A DNA stretch of 38,290 nt from Lachnospiraceae bacterium (GTDB lineage: Bacteria > Bacillota > Clostridia > Lachnospirales > Lachnospiraceae), in NCBI GenBank assembly GCA_017399445.1, contig JAFQCM010000022.1, positions 1 to 38,290 of the forward strand, read 5' to 3'. The notes under the pieces were generated by a model that worked only from the letters and a program-made list of their open reading frames with translations, searched no databases and had not been told where the DNA came from. A program made the position numbers and the translations under genes. Position 1 is the stretch's first letter; each line of letters starts with the position of its first letter. Below are positions 14,268 through 23,116 of this stretch, piece by piece.

Positions 14268-16016
14268 CTACTGGTACTGACTACAATACAACTTATAATA
14301 AAATCCCTTTTCTTTCAGCAAGCTCTCATGATTCCCCTGCTCAATAATCTTCCCATTCTTCATCACCAAAATAATATCCGCTTCTTTAATGGTAGACAAC
14401 CGATGAGCTACAATAAAGCTGGTTCTGCCTTCCATCATTTTTGCAAAAGCATTTTGTATTTTAAGTTCTGTTCTAGTGTCAATGGATGAGGTAGCCTCGT
14501 CTAAAATCAGCATAGGCGGCAGACTTATCATAATTCTTGCAATACAAAGAAGCTGTTTTTGTCCTTGAGAAAGCCCCTCGCCTCCTTCTTTGATTTCTGT
14601 ATCATAGCCTTTTGGCATTCTTTTAATAAAAGAATGGGCATGAGCTGCCTTTGCCGCTGTAATAATTTCTTCTTCCGTAGCATCCGGCTTTCCCATTATC
14701 AGATTATCTCTTATGGTTCCTTCTCGTAACCAGGTTTCCTGCAGAACCATACCATAGGAGGTTCTAAGACTGTTTCTGGTAACTTGACGAATATCCTTGC
14801 CATCTACAGAGATACATCCTTTATCTACATCATAAAAACGCATCAATAAATTAATCATAGTGGTTTTTCCACACCCAGTAGGTCCTACAATAGCCACTCT
14901 CTGCCCTGGCTTTACTGAAAGATTTAGACTTTCAATTAATTTTCTCTCTTTATCATAGGAAAAATCTACATTCTCTAATTCCACATTTCCCTTTACATCA
15001 GTAAGCACTATTACATCTTCCGGTTCTGATACTTGTGCCTCCTCTTCTATCAATTCAAAAATTCTAGCTGCACAGGCAAAAGCATTCTGCAATTCCGTAA
15101 TTACTCCGGAAATTTCATTAAAAGGCTTGGTATACTGATTTGCATAGCTTAGAAAACAGGATAACTGCCCTACACTTAAAGTTCCATTTACCACTGCAAT
15201 CGCACCAGTAAAAGCCACTCCAGTATAAACCAGGGAATTAACAAATCTGGTAGCAGGATTAGTGGTGGAAGAAAAGAAAATTGCCCGCAAAGAACATTTC
15301 CGCAGTCTTTCATTTACTTCATCAAACCGCTCCAACACCCGTTCTTCCTGCCCAAAAGCTTGAACCACCTTTTGATTTCCAATCATTTCATCAATAATTC
15401 CTGTCTGTTCTCCCTTTGTTTCTGACTGGATCCGGAACATAGAATAAGTCTTCTTTGCAATAAAACTGGCTACCAGCAAAGAAACTGGCGTAATACACAC
15501 TACCACCACAGTAATTTTCGGATTTAACATCACCATAAATACCAAAGTGCCAAGAATCGTAACAACTCCGGTAAAAAACTGGGTAAATCCCATTAACAGA
15601 CCTTCCGAAAACTGTTCCACATCAGCAATTATCCTACTCACAATTTCACCATAGGCATGAGAATCAATATATTTTAAAGGCAGTTTTTGAAGTTTCTCAA
15701 AAGCTTCCTTACGAATATCCAGCACTACTCCATAAGAAATCTTGTTATTGCATATATTCATAATCCATTGTGCGAATGCTGTAATAAGAACTACAATTCC
15801 AGCCTTCTTTAACAGTGCATAAATCATGGAAAAATCCACATTTCCTTTGTCAATAATAAAGTCAATGGTATCCCCAATGATAATTGGCACATAAAGGGTC
15901 AACAATGCAGAAACCGCTGCCAAAAGTATAGATACCACTACAAAAAACCAGTATTTTCCCACATAATGGAGGACTTTTTTCAAGGTACTTTTATTATTTT
16001 TTCTTTCCCTGGTCAT
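14268..16016 (-). CDS. ABC exporter half-transporter, catalytically competent subunit
   Basis: 582-residue type IV ABC exporter: an N-terminal six-helix transmembrane domain (about residues 20-310) and a nucleotide-binding domain (about 340-580). Walker A GPTGCGKTT, Walker B MLILDEATSSID with the catalytic Glu, and H-loop VAHRLSTI are intact. The signature reads LSQGQ instead of LSGGQ. Its partner gene, upstream on the same strand, has the opposite pattern, so the pair should form a heterodimer with one active and one degenerate ATP site, like BmrCD or TM287/288. The ATG abuts the partner's stop codon; its ribosome site GGAGG lies in the partner's last codons, giving translational coupling. 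Substrate unknown; drugs, peptides or lipids are all possible. Confidence 0.93.
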   Translation of the reverse strand: MTRERKNNKSTLKKVLHYVGKYWFFVVVSILLAAVSALLTLYVPIIIGDTIDFIIDKGNVDFSMIYALLKKAGIVVLITAFAQWIMNICNNKISYGVVLDIRKEAFEKLQKLPLKYIDSHAYGEIVSRIIADVEQFSEGLLMGFTQFFTGVVTILGTLVFMVMLNPKITVVVVCITPVSLLVASFIAKKTYSMFRIQSETKGEQTGIIDEMIGNQKVVQAFGQEERVLERFDEVNERLRKCSLRAIFFSSTTNPATRFVNSLVYTGVAFTGAIAVVNGTLSVGQLSCFLSYANQYTKPFNEISGVITELQNAFACAARIFELIEEEAQVSEPEDVIVLTDVKGNVELENVDFSYDKERKLIESLNLSVKPGQRVAIVGPTGCGKTTMINLLMRFYDVDKGCISVDGKDIRQVTRNSLRTSYGMVLQETWLREGTIRDNLIMGKPDATEEEIITAAKAAHAHSFIKRMPKGYDTEIKEGGEGLSQGQKQLLCIARIMISLPPMLILDEATSSIDTRTELKIQNAFAKMMEGRTSFIVAHRLSTIKEADIILVMKNGKIIEQGNHESLLKEKGFYYKLYCSQYQ

Positions 16017-17867
16017 TTATGCTTCCTCCTTTTCATACTGAGAATAATAAATTTCCTGATATACACTACATTTTTCCTTTAATTCTTCATGAATTCCAAT
16101 TCCTACAATCTCTCCATCATCCAAAACTACAATTTTATCTGCATGCATAACGGAAGATGCCCTTTGAGAAACAATAAATACCGTCATATCCTCTTCCAGT
16201 TTTCCAATGGCCTTTCTCAAAGCTGCATCTGTGGCATAATCCAATGCAGAAGCACTATCATCCAGAATTAGAATTTCCGGCTTTCTCACCAAAGCTCTTG
16301 CAATGGAAAGTCTTTGTTTCTGTCCTCCAGACAAATTTTTCGCTCCCTGACTAATAACTGTTTCCAAGCCTTCTGGTTTATTGTCTACTATTTCTTTCGC
16401 CTGAGCTGTTATCAATGCCTGCATGATTTCTTCTTCCGTGGCATCCTGCTTTCCCCAACAGATATTTTCCCGGATAGTTCCATGAAACAGTACACTTTTT
16501 TGCATGACAATTCCTACTTTGTTACGCAATTCTTTCAGAGAATATTCTCTTACATCTCTGCCATCCACTAGGACTCTTCCTCTATTGGCGTCATAAAATC
16601 TCGGTATTAAATGAACCATTGAAGTCTTTCCCGAACCGGTACCACCGATAATTCCTATGGTTTCACCCTTTTTTACAGAAAATGAAATATCTGTTAAAGC
16701 TTCTTCTCCTGCTCCCTTATAAGTCATGCCTACCTGTTCAAACACTACTTTATACTCACTTTTCATAGAAATTTCTTCTATGGCATTTTTTTTCAAACAA
16801 GTATTTTTTATACTATCATTTCCCATAGCAGTACTTTTTGTGGAAAAATTCTCAACAATTCTCTTTTCAGAGCTGCATTTCCTTGAATTTTCCAACTTAG
16901 TTTCAGATAACTCCTGCTTCATAGAAGACTCCATTTCCAGCACATTTTCAATTCTTCCCGCACAAGCTAAGGCTTTTGTGACTGTCACAATCAGATTGGC
17001 CAGTTTAATCAACTCCACCAGAATCTGTGACATATAATTATAAAGTGCCACAACCTGCCCTTGAGTAATGGCTCCATTATTAACACGCAGTGCCCCAACC
17101 CAAATTAACACCATAATCCCTAAATTAATAATCATATATGTCAATGGATTCATTAACGCAGAAATCTTTCCTACCTTTATCTGTAGTTCTGTAAATATAT
17201 CATTTCTTTTTCCAAATTCCTTCAATTCAGAATCTTCTTTTCCAAAAGCGCGAATTACTCTTATCCCTGTAAGATTTTCTCTAGTAATCCCAAGAATCCT
17301 ATCCAGACTTTCCTGGACTTTCCGGTACAAAGGAATGCTGACCCACATGATTCCAAAAATTACCACTGACAATACGGGAATCGTTACTACAAAAACTAAC
17401 GCCGCCTTTACATCAATAGTAAATGCCATAATCATTGCTCCTACTACAATAAATGGAGACCGCAAAAACAGTCTTAACACCATATTCACTCCCGACTGGA
17501 GCTGATTTACATCACTGGTCATTCTGGTAATTAAAGTGGAAGTTCCGATTTCATCAATTTCCGAAAAAGATAAACTTTGAATGTGCTGAAATAAAGAATG
17601 TCTTAATTTGGTTGCAAAACCCGTAGCAGCCTTGGCAGCATAATACTGGGCAGTAATGGAGCAAATTAGCCCCACTACCCCCAGTAAAATCATTACACCA
17701 CACATTTTAGTAATATATTCTGCATCCCTCTGATTTACACCCACATCAATAATAGCTGCCACCACCATGGGTACAATTAATTCAAAAGACGCCTCTAAAA
17801 GCTTAAATAAAGGCCCTAAAACAGTTTCTTTTTTATAATCTTTCAGATAAACCAATAATTTTTTCAT
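16017..17867 (-). CDS. ABC exporter half-transporter, degenerate-site subunit
   Basis: 616-residue partner of the downstream exporter subunit: six-helix membrane domain (about residues 15-300) and nucleotide-binding domain (about 370-610). Walker A GGTGSGKTS and signature LSGGQKQRLSIARAL are canonical, but Walker B ends ILILDDSASALD, with Asp in place of the catalytic Glu, and the H-loop reads VSQRASSV, with Gln in place of His. This is the degenerate-site half of a heterodimeric exporter. A Ser/Lys/Glu-rich linker of about 45 residues (about 315-365) between the two domains is longer than usual. The start lies 16 bp after the DJ-1 gene stop, with a GGAG site, so the three genes form one operon. 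Confidence 0.93.
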   Translation of the reverse strand: MKKLLVYLKDYKKETVLGPLFKLLEASFELIVPMVVAAIIDVGVNQRDAEYITKMCGVMILLGVVGLICSITAQYYAAKAATGFATKLRHSLFQHIQSLSFSEIDEIGTSTLITRMTSDVNQLQSGVNMVLRLFLRSPFIVVGAMIMAFTIDVKAALVFVVTIPVLSVVIFGIMWVSIPLYRKVQESLDRILGITRENLTGIRVIRAFGKEDSELKEFGKRNDIFTELQIKVGKISALMNPLTYMIINLGIMVLIWVGALRVNNGAITQGQVVALYNYMSQILVELIKLANLIVTVTKALACAGRIENVLEMESSMKQELSETKLENSRKCSSEKRIVENFSTKSTAMGNDSIKNTCLKKNAIEEISMKSEYKVVFEQVGMTYKGAGEEALTDISFSVKKGETIGIIGGTGSGKTSMVHLIPRFYDANRGRVLVDGRDVREYSLKELRNKVGIVMQKSVLFHGTIRENICWGKQDATEEEIMQALITAQAKEIVDNKPEGLETVISQGAKNLSGGQKQRLSIARALVRKPEILILDDSASALDYATDAALRKAIGKLEEDMTVFIVSQRASSVMHADKIVVLDDGEIVGIGIHEELKEKCSVYQEIYYSQYEKEEA

Positions 17868-17883
17868 ACTGTTTCTCCGTTAC

Positions 17884-18429
17884 TTAATAAATAATTGAAT
17901 TTTTAATCTCCTCTGCCTTTTTTAAATCAACTAACTTTTCAATTAATTTTAATGAAAAAGGAATTGCTGTTCCAAGTCCTCTGCTGGTAGTTACATTTCC
18001 ATCTGCCTCCACCTGATTGGTACTTACCTTAGCTCCTGTTAATCTTTCCTCAAATCCTGGATAACTGGTAGCTGCTTTTCCATTTAGGATTCCCAAATCA
18101 CCGAAAATGCTTGGTGCAGCACAAATGGCTGCCACTTCTTTCCCAGCCTTGAAAAATTCCATTACTTTGTCCGTCACCAGCGTACATTTCCCTAAGTTAA
18201 GTGTTCCTGGCATTCCACCTGGTAATACAATCATATCCGTATCTGAAAAGTTCACTTCTTCTGCCAAAGCATCTGCTTCCATATGAATTCCATGAGCACC
18301 TACCACATTCTTTTTCCCCATAATAGAAGCCATAACCACTTGAATATCTGCTCTTCTTAAAAGGTCTACTACGGTAAGTCCTTCAATTTCCTCAAATCCA
18401 TCTGCTAAAAATACTACTACTTTACTCAT
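17884..18429 (-). CDS. DJ-1/PfpI family protein
   Basis: 181-residue cytoplasmic protein of the DJ-1/ThiJ/PfpI superfamily. The conserved acidic residue is in LADGFEEIE (about residues 7-15), the oxyanion-type loop in LPGGMPGTLNL (about 67) and the reactive Cys in AICAAPSIFGDLGIL (about 101). This closely resembles the YajL/DJ-1 subgroup linked to oxidative or carbonyl stress protection. The exact reaction (chaperone, glyoxalase, deglycase) is debated for the family. The ATG at 18429 follows AAGGAAG; a longer frame adds nine residues without support. First gene of an operon with the two ABC exporter genes. Confidence 0.88.
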   Translation of the reverse strand: MSKVVVFLADGFEEIEGLTVVDLLRRADIQVVMASIMGKKNVVGAHGIHMEADALAEEVNFSDTDMIVLPGGMPGTLNLGKCTLVTDKVMEFFKAGKEVAAICAAPSIFGDLGILNGKAATSYPGFEERLTGAKVSTNQVEADGNVTTSRGLGTAIPFSLKLIEKLVDLKKAEEIKNSIIY

Positions 18430-18523
18430 AAAATCTTCCTTTCTTCTTGCTAACATCTAAATTTTTACATATAATCATTATAGTTAGAAAAAACTAATAA
18501 TTCAATAGGAGAACATAATAGAA

Positions 18524-18988
18524 ATGGAAATTGAACGTAAATATTTAATTGACACTTTACCGGAAAATCTGGATACTTATCCACATAAGAAAATTGAACA
18601 AGGATACTTATGTACCTCTCCTGTGGTGAGAATTCGAAAACAAGATGAGGAATATTTTTTAACCTACAAATCCAAAGGACTTATGAGTCGTGAAGAATAT
18701 AATCTTCCATTGACCCAGGAGGCTTATGAACATTTAAAGCCAAAGGCAGATGGATACATGATTTCCAAAACCAGATATCTGATTCCTTTGGATGCTACCC
18801 ATACCATTGAATTGGATGTATTTGATCCACCTTTTGCACCACTCTATATGGCGGAAGTAGAGTTTGCTACCGTAGAAGAAGCCGAAAACTTTACCCCGCC
18901 AGAATGGTTTGGCGAAGATGTGACCTTTGATGGCTCTTATCATAACAGTGCCATGAGCAAAGGTGCCCATCTTACCAAAGAAATTTAA
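18524..18988 (+). CDS. CYTH domain protein, probable inorganic triphosphatase
   Basis: 154-residue cytoplasmic protein with the CYTH (triphosphate tunnel metalloenzyme) fold. The defining ExExK motif opens the protein (MEIERKYLI), and the alternating charged strands follow: GYLCTSPVVRIRKQDEEYFL, then TYKSKGLMSREEYNLPL, ELDVFDPPF and AEVEFATVEEAENF. Small bacterial CYTH proteins of this length usually hydrolyse tripolyphosphate; nucleotide or thiamine triphosphate activity is possible. The start is fixed by the ExExK motif, with AGGAG 12-16 nt upstream. The stop codon overlaps the stop of the convergent gene by two bases, so no terminator can separate them. Confidence 0.9.
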   Translation: MEIERKYLIDTLPENLDTYPHKKIEQGYLCTSPVVRIRKQDEEYFLTYKSKGLMSREEYNLPLTQEAYEHLKPKADGYMISKTRYLIPLDATHTIELDVFDPPFAPLYMAEVEFATVEEAENFTPPEWFGEDVTFDGSYHNSAMSKGAHLTKEI

Positions 18989-20301
18989 AACCCTAATTTT
19001 TCCAGGAGCTGATCGTATTTTTCTGAACCCAGGATACCCCGAATCTCTTTCAGAATATCATTGCCAAGCTGATTCAGCTCCTGTTCTTCTTTTTCTAAAA
19101 GTGAAAATGCTTCCCCTTCTGGTAAAGTTACCTGATATTCACCAAAGGTGACTTCTGTTTTTCCATTCATAGTAATATCTCTTTGTTTCCATACCGCGGT
19201 AAGCTCCTGTATCTCCAGAGAAATTTCGTTATTTTTCTGGTCAATAAATACATTTCCTGTCAAAGATACTTCTATTTGATTTTGTACCTCTTTTCCCCTT
19301 ACTTCCAAGTATTTTTCTTCCGCATTATAACTACAAGTCACTTCTCCATCCAGAATTACTTCTTTCCCATGAAGCAGCTTTATGGATAACCTGCTGTCAA
19401 ATCCATTATGACCACCTTTTTCCTTCTCTGTTCGTTGAAAAATCATTTCATAACCATTGTCGCTATTGTATATTTTTACTTTCTCTGTTTTTCCATCTTT
19501 GTTTATCTGTTCTAAAATTTCAATACCATTTTCTTCACTGACAAACTTTTCTAAAATTTCTAAATAGCCCTGCTCTTTCAAATGTGGAAATTCCTGCCTT
19601 AAACTTTCCAATAATTCCTTTACTTCTGAAGATTTCAGCTGAATATAATAGGAAAATCCATCTTCACTCTCTGCACTTTTCTGAAGTTCCACGGTCATGG
19701 TATCATAAATTTCTAGCAGACTACTTTTCACCATTTCATTTTCTAAGATATCTTTCCATTTTTCATAAGGATCTGTACTTACAAGATGATTGAAAACCTC
19801 TATATATGCTTTTTGTGCCATCATCACATTTCTTCTGTGAATTCCTGCATGTGCACCTAAATCATATAGATTTTCCTTATAATCCAGTTTTAAAATCCTG
19901 TCTCCAAAAACTTCCGAAGTGCCATAAAGATACTTATCATCGCTATATCCCTGAACTATAGCAAAAGGTATTCCACCCAGACCTATATCTACATTGGTTG
20001 ATACAAGCCTTTCCGATTTGTCTACCACACCTTCTGCTCCTACCTTTACTGTATTTCCTGCAACTTCTGTGTAAAATTCACCAGTAACACTCATATCTTT
20101 TTCATAAAAGCTTTCCTGAAAATCACTAATTCCAAGATAATTATTTACCAGACTTTCCTCTGAAATGGTAAAAAAATCCTGCAATCCATCTATGACTGCT
20201 TTTTTATTATCTTTCTTTCCAGCTGTAACAATTCCTGTAAGAACTGCAAAAACACAAACCCCTACACTAATAGAAATTCCTATTCTCTGGCCTTTTTTCA
20301 T
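18985..20301 (-). CDS. Exported or membrane-anchored protein of unknown function
   Basis: 438 residues. A Lys-rich start and one hydrophobic helix (about residues 8-27, ISISVGVCVFAVLTGIV) form a signal peptide or anchor without a lipobox, so the rest faces outside. The body alternates beta-rich and charged helical parts (about 50-150, 190-270 and 290-400), without Cys, repeats or catalytic motifs I know. Length, anchor and the early KKAVIDGLQDFF recall Lachnospiraceae DUF6583-type proteins, but this is a weak resemblance. It is a single gene: it ends tail-to-tail with the CYTH gene, and the lacI terminator lies upstream. Confidence 0.7.
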   Translation of the reverse strand: MKKGQRIGISISVGVCVFAVLTGIVTAGKKDNKKAVIDGLQDFFTISEESLVNNYLGISDFQESFYEKDMSVTGEFYTEVAGNTVKVGAEGVVDKSERLVSTNVDIGLGGIPFAIVQGYSDDKYLYGTSEVFGDRILKLDYKENLYDLGAHAGIHRRNVMMAQKAYIEVFNHLVSTDPYEKWKDILENEMVKSSLLEIYDTMTVELQKSAESEDGFSYYIQLKSSEVKELLESLRQEFPHLKEQGYLEILEKFVSEENGIEILEQINKDGKTEKVKIYNSDNGYEMIFQRTEKEKGGHNGFDSRLSIKLLHGKEVILDGEVTCSYNAEEKYLEVRGKEVQNQIEVSLTGNVFIDQKNNEISLEIQELTAVWKQRDITMNGKTEVTFGEYQVTLPEGEAFSLLEKEEQELNQLGNDILKEIRGILGSEKYDQLLEKLGF

Positions 20302-20394
20302 ACTTTTTTCCTTTCCTCACATAATTTTTAGTAACAATTTTTCACAGATTTCTTTCAATAATATTCCCAACATTTGGAAAATTACTATAAATTA

Positions 20395-20430
20395 GGAAAA
20401 CTCCACCGACCTTAGTCAGCAGAGTTTTCC
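20395..20430 (-). terminator. Terminator at the end of the malQ-lacI unit
   Basis: GGAAAACTC (20395-20403) pairs with GAGTTTTCC (20422-20430), 9 bp. The lacI stop codon (20412-20414) lies in the loop. The minus-strand tail TAATTT is only moderately T-rich. Confidence 0.55.
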
Positions 20431-21455
20431 TTACTTTTATTTGTTGATTCTCTCACTACAAGTTCCCCCTCAAAGAACTTATGTGTGTGCATCGATTTAT
20501 TTCGAATTACATTAAACAATATCCTGGTTGATTCTTTCGCAATCTCTTCAATGGGCTGCTTAATTGTAGTTATGGAAGGATTGTAGTAAGATGCAATATC
20601 TATTCCGTCAAATCCTGCTACTGCAATATCTTCCGGAATTTTCAGTCCGGCATCATGTACGGCACGACAGGCACCCACTGCAAGACTATCCGATATAGCA
20701 AACACTGCAGTAAATTTTTCTCTTGACTCTAGTAATTCCTTCATAAGACTATACCCACATTCCATGGAATAATCTTCACTTTCCTCCATATACTTTATTA
20801 ATTTTTGATTTACCTGAATATTATTATCTTTCAAGGCCTTTTTATAGCCTGTCAAACGTAATTTCCCAACACTTTCATCAAGCATTGTATCTGTAATTAT
20901 TGCGATTTTTTCATGCCCTTGCTTGCACAGATAATCCACCAGCTTATAACCTTCCTTTTCATCATCTACGGAAACAGCCGAATATGTGTTATCATGTTCA
21001 AACTGAGGCTTTGCACTGGTTACCAGTACTACCGGCACCTTCACTTGCGCAAGATTTTCTGATGTATCAGAGTAAAAACCTCCTAAAAAAATCATTCCTC
21101 GCAACTTTTTTTCTTTTTCTAATTCCAATGCTGCTGCCACTTCATCTTCATAAGCTTCTACATGATGAACCACCATGGAATAATTCTTTTTTTCGATTTC
21201 TTTCTCTATGACCCGAATCATTTTTGCAAAAAAGGGATTATCCACACCCTTTACAAGAATCGCAATTGTTTTGGAATCAGAACGTTTCAAATTCCTTGCA
21301 CTATTATTCGGAATATAATTATATTCCTTAATGACCTCCATAATCATCTGTTTTGTTTCAGGATTGATATCCGGATGGTCATTGATAGCTCTGGAAACGG
21401 TACTAACCCCCACACCACACAGTTTAGCGATATCTTTTATGGTTATTGTTTCCAT
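20412..21455 (-). CDS. LacI family transcriptional regulator, probable regulator of starch/maltodextrin genes
   Basis: 347-residue DNA-binding regulator. The N-terminal LacI helix-turn-helix (ITIDIAKLCGVGVSTVSRAI-like, residues 4-24) is followed by the hinge helix (NNSARNLKRSDS, about 50-60) and a periplasmic-binding-protein-like sensor domain (about 62-330) with VDNPFFAKMI, DDEKEGYKLVDYL and GFDGIDIASYYNPSITTI. Its position 41 bp after malQ, at the end of a starch cluster, points to a MalR-like role with a maltodextrin as inducer. A LacI-type palindrome (CGG-T-AACGTT-T-CCG) upstream of the binding-protein gene is a possible target. Specific function is inferred; the family is certain. Confidence 0.93.
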   Translation of the reverse strand: METITIKDIAKLCGVGVSTVSRAINDHPDINPETKQMIMEVIKEYNYIPNNSARNLKRSDSKTIAILVKGVDNPFFAKMIRVIEKEIEKKNYSMVVHHVEAYEDEVAAALELEKEKKLRGMIFLGGFYSDTSENLAQVKVPVVLVTSAKPQFEHDNTYSAVSVDDEKEGYKLVDYLCKQGHEKIAIITDTMLDESVGKLRLTGYKKALKDNNIQVNQKLIKYMEESEDYSMECGYSLMKELLESREKFTAVFAISDSLAVGACRAVHDAGLKIPEDIAVAGFDGIDIASYYNPSITTIKQPIEEIAKESTRILFNVIRNKSMHTHKFFEGELVVRESTNKSKENSAD

Positions 21456-21496
21456 GCTTCCCCCAATATCTTTACCTTTTTGCTTTTATCCTATTT

Positions 21497-22999
21497 TTAT
21501 TCCTCTTCTTCTTCCTTTTTTAGTCTTCCATATAATTTTGTCATATATTTAATCTTTTCGATGATTTCGCCATTCAGTGCTTCTTTATCCATACGCCACT
21601 GCCAGTTACAGCCTAATGTAGATGGTGTATTAATTCTCGCTTCTTTTCCAAGTCCAAGATAATCCTGTAAAGGAATAATGCAGGTATTAGATACACTTGC
21701 CATTGCAAGACGAATGAAATCCCAATGAATATTTGCTTCATCTGCACCTTCATTATTCATATATTCTGCTGCAAACTTCTTATCTTCTTCCGGAATTTCT
21801 TCATACCAGCCACGAAGAGTATCATTATCATGTGTTCCTGTATAAACAATACTGTTAGCTGTATAATTGTGCGGTAAATAATCACTTTCTTCTCTTGGGT
21901 CAAATGCGAACTGTAAAATCTTCATTCCAGGATATCCTGTATTTTTCAACAATTCTAATACAGTATCTGTTAAGAATCCTAAATCTTCTGCAATAATATC
22001 CATATCACCAAGTTTAGAATTTAATTTCTTAAATAAGTCATATCCCGGACCTGGCATCCATTCACCATTTACAGCAGTTTCTTCTCCATATGGAATGGAA
22101 TAATATTCATCAAATCCTCTAAAATGATCAATACGAACAACATCATATAATTCAAAACAGTAAGCTACACGCTGTACCCACCATTTATATCCTGTTCTTT
22201 TGTGATATTCCCAGTCATATAACGGATTTCCCCAAAGCTGTCCTGTTGCTGAGAAAGCATCTGGTGGACATCCTGCTACTGCTACTGGTTTGCAATCTTC
22301 ATCAAACTGGAACAGCTTTGGATTTGACCATGCATCAGAACTATCAAATGCTACGTAAATCGGAATATCTCCGATAATCTTAATTCCATGTTCATTTGCA
22401 TAATCCTTTAAATATTTCCATTGTCTCGCAAATGTATACTGCTGGAATTCATAAAATGTAATTTCGTCTTCCAACTCTGCTTTATACGCTTTCATAGCCT
22501 TATTTTCTCTCATGCGGATATCTACATCCCATTCAATCCAGGCTTTTCCTTCAAATTTATTCTTTACTGCCATGTATAATGCATAATCTTCTAACCAAAA
22601 TGCATTTTTTTCTTTAAATGCAATAAAGTCCTGATTTTCTCTAATATTGCTTCTTTCGTATGCTTTTCTTAAAATCTCAAAACGTGCAAAATATATTTTT
22701 TCATAATTTATGTAATTTTCATTATCACCAAAATCACAAGCATCACATTCTTCTCTTGTTAAAAGTCCTTCACCAATTAATCCTTCTAAATCAATATAAT
22801 ATGGATTTCCTGCGAATGTGGAGAAAGACTGATATGGGGAATCTCCATATCCTGTTGGTCCAAGTGGAAGAATCTGCCAGTAACTCTGACCTGCTTCCTG
22901 TAACTGTTCTACAAACTTAAATGCTTCCTTTGAAAAAGTACCAATTCCATAATTTGATGGTAAACTTGAAATTGGAAGTAACACACCGCTAGCTCTCAT
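21497..22999 (-). CDS. malQ: 4-alpha-glucanotransferase (amylomaltase), GH77
   Basis: 500-residue cytoplasmic enzyme that transfers alpha-1,4-glucan segments between maltodextrins, releasing glucose and making longer chains for phosphorylase. Family GH77 marks: start RASGVLLPISSLPSNYGIG, the DIPIYVAFDSSDAW segment (about residue 215), the nucleophile region RIDHFRGFDEYY (about 290), the general acid region IIAEDLGFLT (about 340) and YTGTHDNDT (about 395). Length matches the usual ~500 residues. The C-terminal end is a run of Lys and Glu. It has its own promoter (23070-23098) and a long 5' hairpin, and lacI follows 41 bp downstream, probably on the same transcript. Confidence 0.96.
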   Translation of the reverse strand: MRASGVLLPISSLPSNYGIGTFSKEAFKFVEQLQEAGQSYWQILPLGPTGYGDSPYQSFSTFAGNPYYIDLEGLIGEGLLTREECDACDFGDNENYINYEKIYFARFEILRKAYERSNIRENQDFIAFKEKNAFWLEDYALYMAVKNKFEGKAWIEWDVDIRMRENKAMKAYKAELEDEITFYEFQQYTFARQWKYLKDYANEHGIKIIGDIPIYVAFDSSDAWSNPKLFQFDEDCKPVAVAGCPPDAFSATGQLWGNPLYDWEYHKRTGYKWWVQRVAYCFELYDVVRIDHFRGFDEYYSIPYGEETAVNGEWMPGPGYDLFKKLNSKLGDMDIIAEDLGFLTDTVLELLKNTGYPGMKILQFAFDPREESDYLPHNYTANSIVYTGTHDNDTLRGWYEEIPEEDKKFAAEYMNNEGADEANIHWDFIRLAMASVSNTCIIPLQDYLGLGKEARINTPSTLGCNWQWRMDKEALNGEIIEKIKYMTKLYGRLKKEEEEE

Positions 23000-23039
23000 T
23001 TTTTCTAATCCTCTCTTTTTTCTTCTATACTATCACTTT

Positions 23040-23065
23040 CAGAGTGCTCCAAAAGAAGCACTCTG
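23040..23065 (-). promoter_or_regulatory. Perfect inverted repeat at the 5' end of the malQ transcript
   Basis: CAGAGTGCT (23065-23057 on the minus strand) pairs with AGCACTCTG (23048-23040), a perfect 9-bp stem with an 8-nt loop. It begins at the expected start of transcription, 5 bp after the -10 box, and has no T run. It could be an operator or an mRNA-stabilising 5' hairpin; it may also block upstream transcripts. Confidence 0.65.
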
Positions 23066-23069
23066 AACA

Positions 23070-23098
23070 ATTATAACAAACAATAGAACCTTTTTCAA
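23070..23098 (-). promoter_or_regulatory. malQ promoter
   Basis: Minus-strand TTGAAA (23098-23093), 17 bp, TATAAT (23075-23070), between the end of the permease operon and malQ. Confidence 0.75.
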
Positions 23099-23116
23099 TT
23101 TTATATTCTATTGAAT

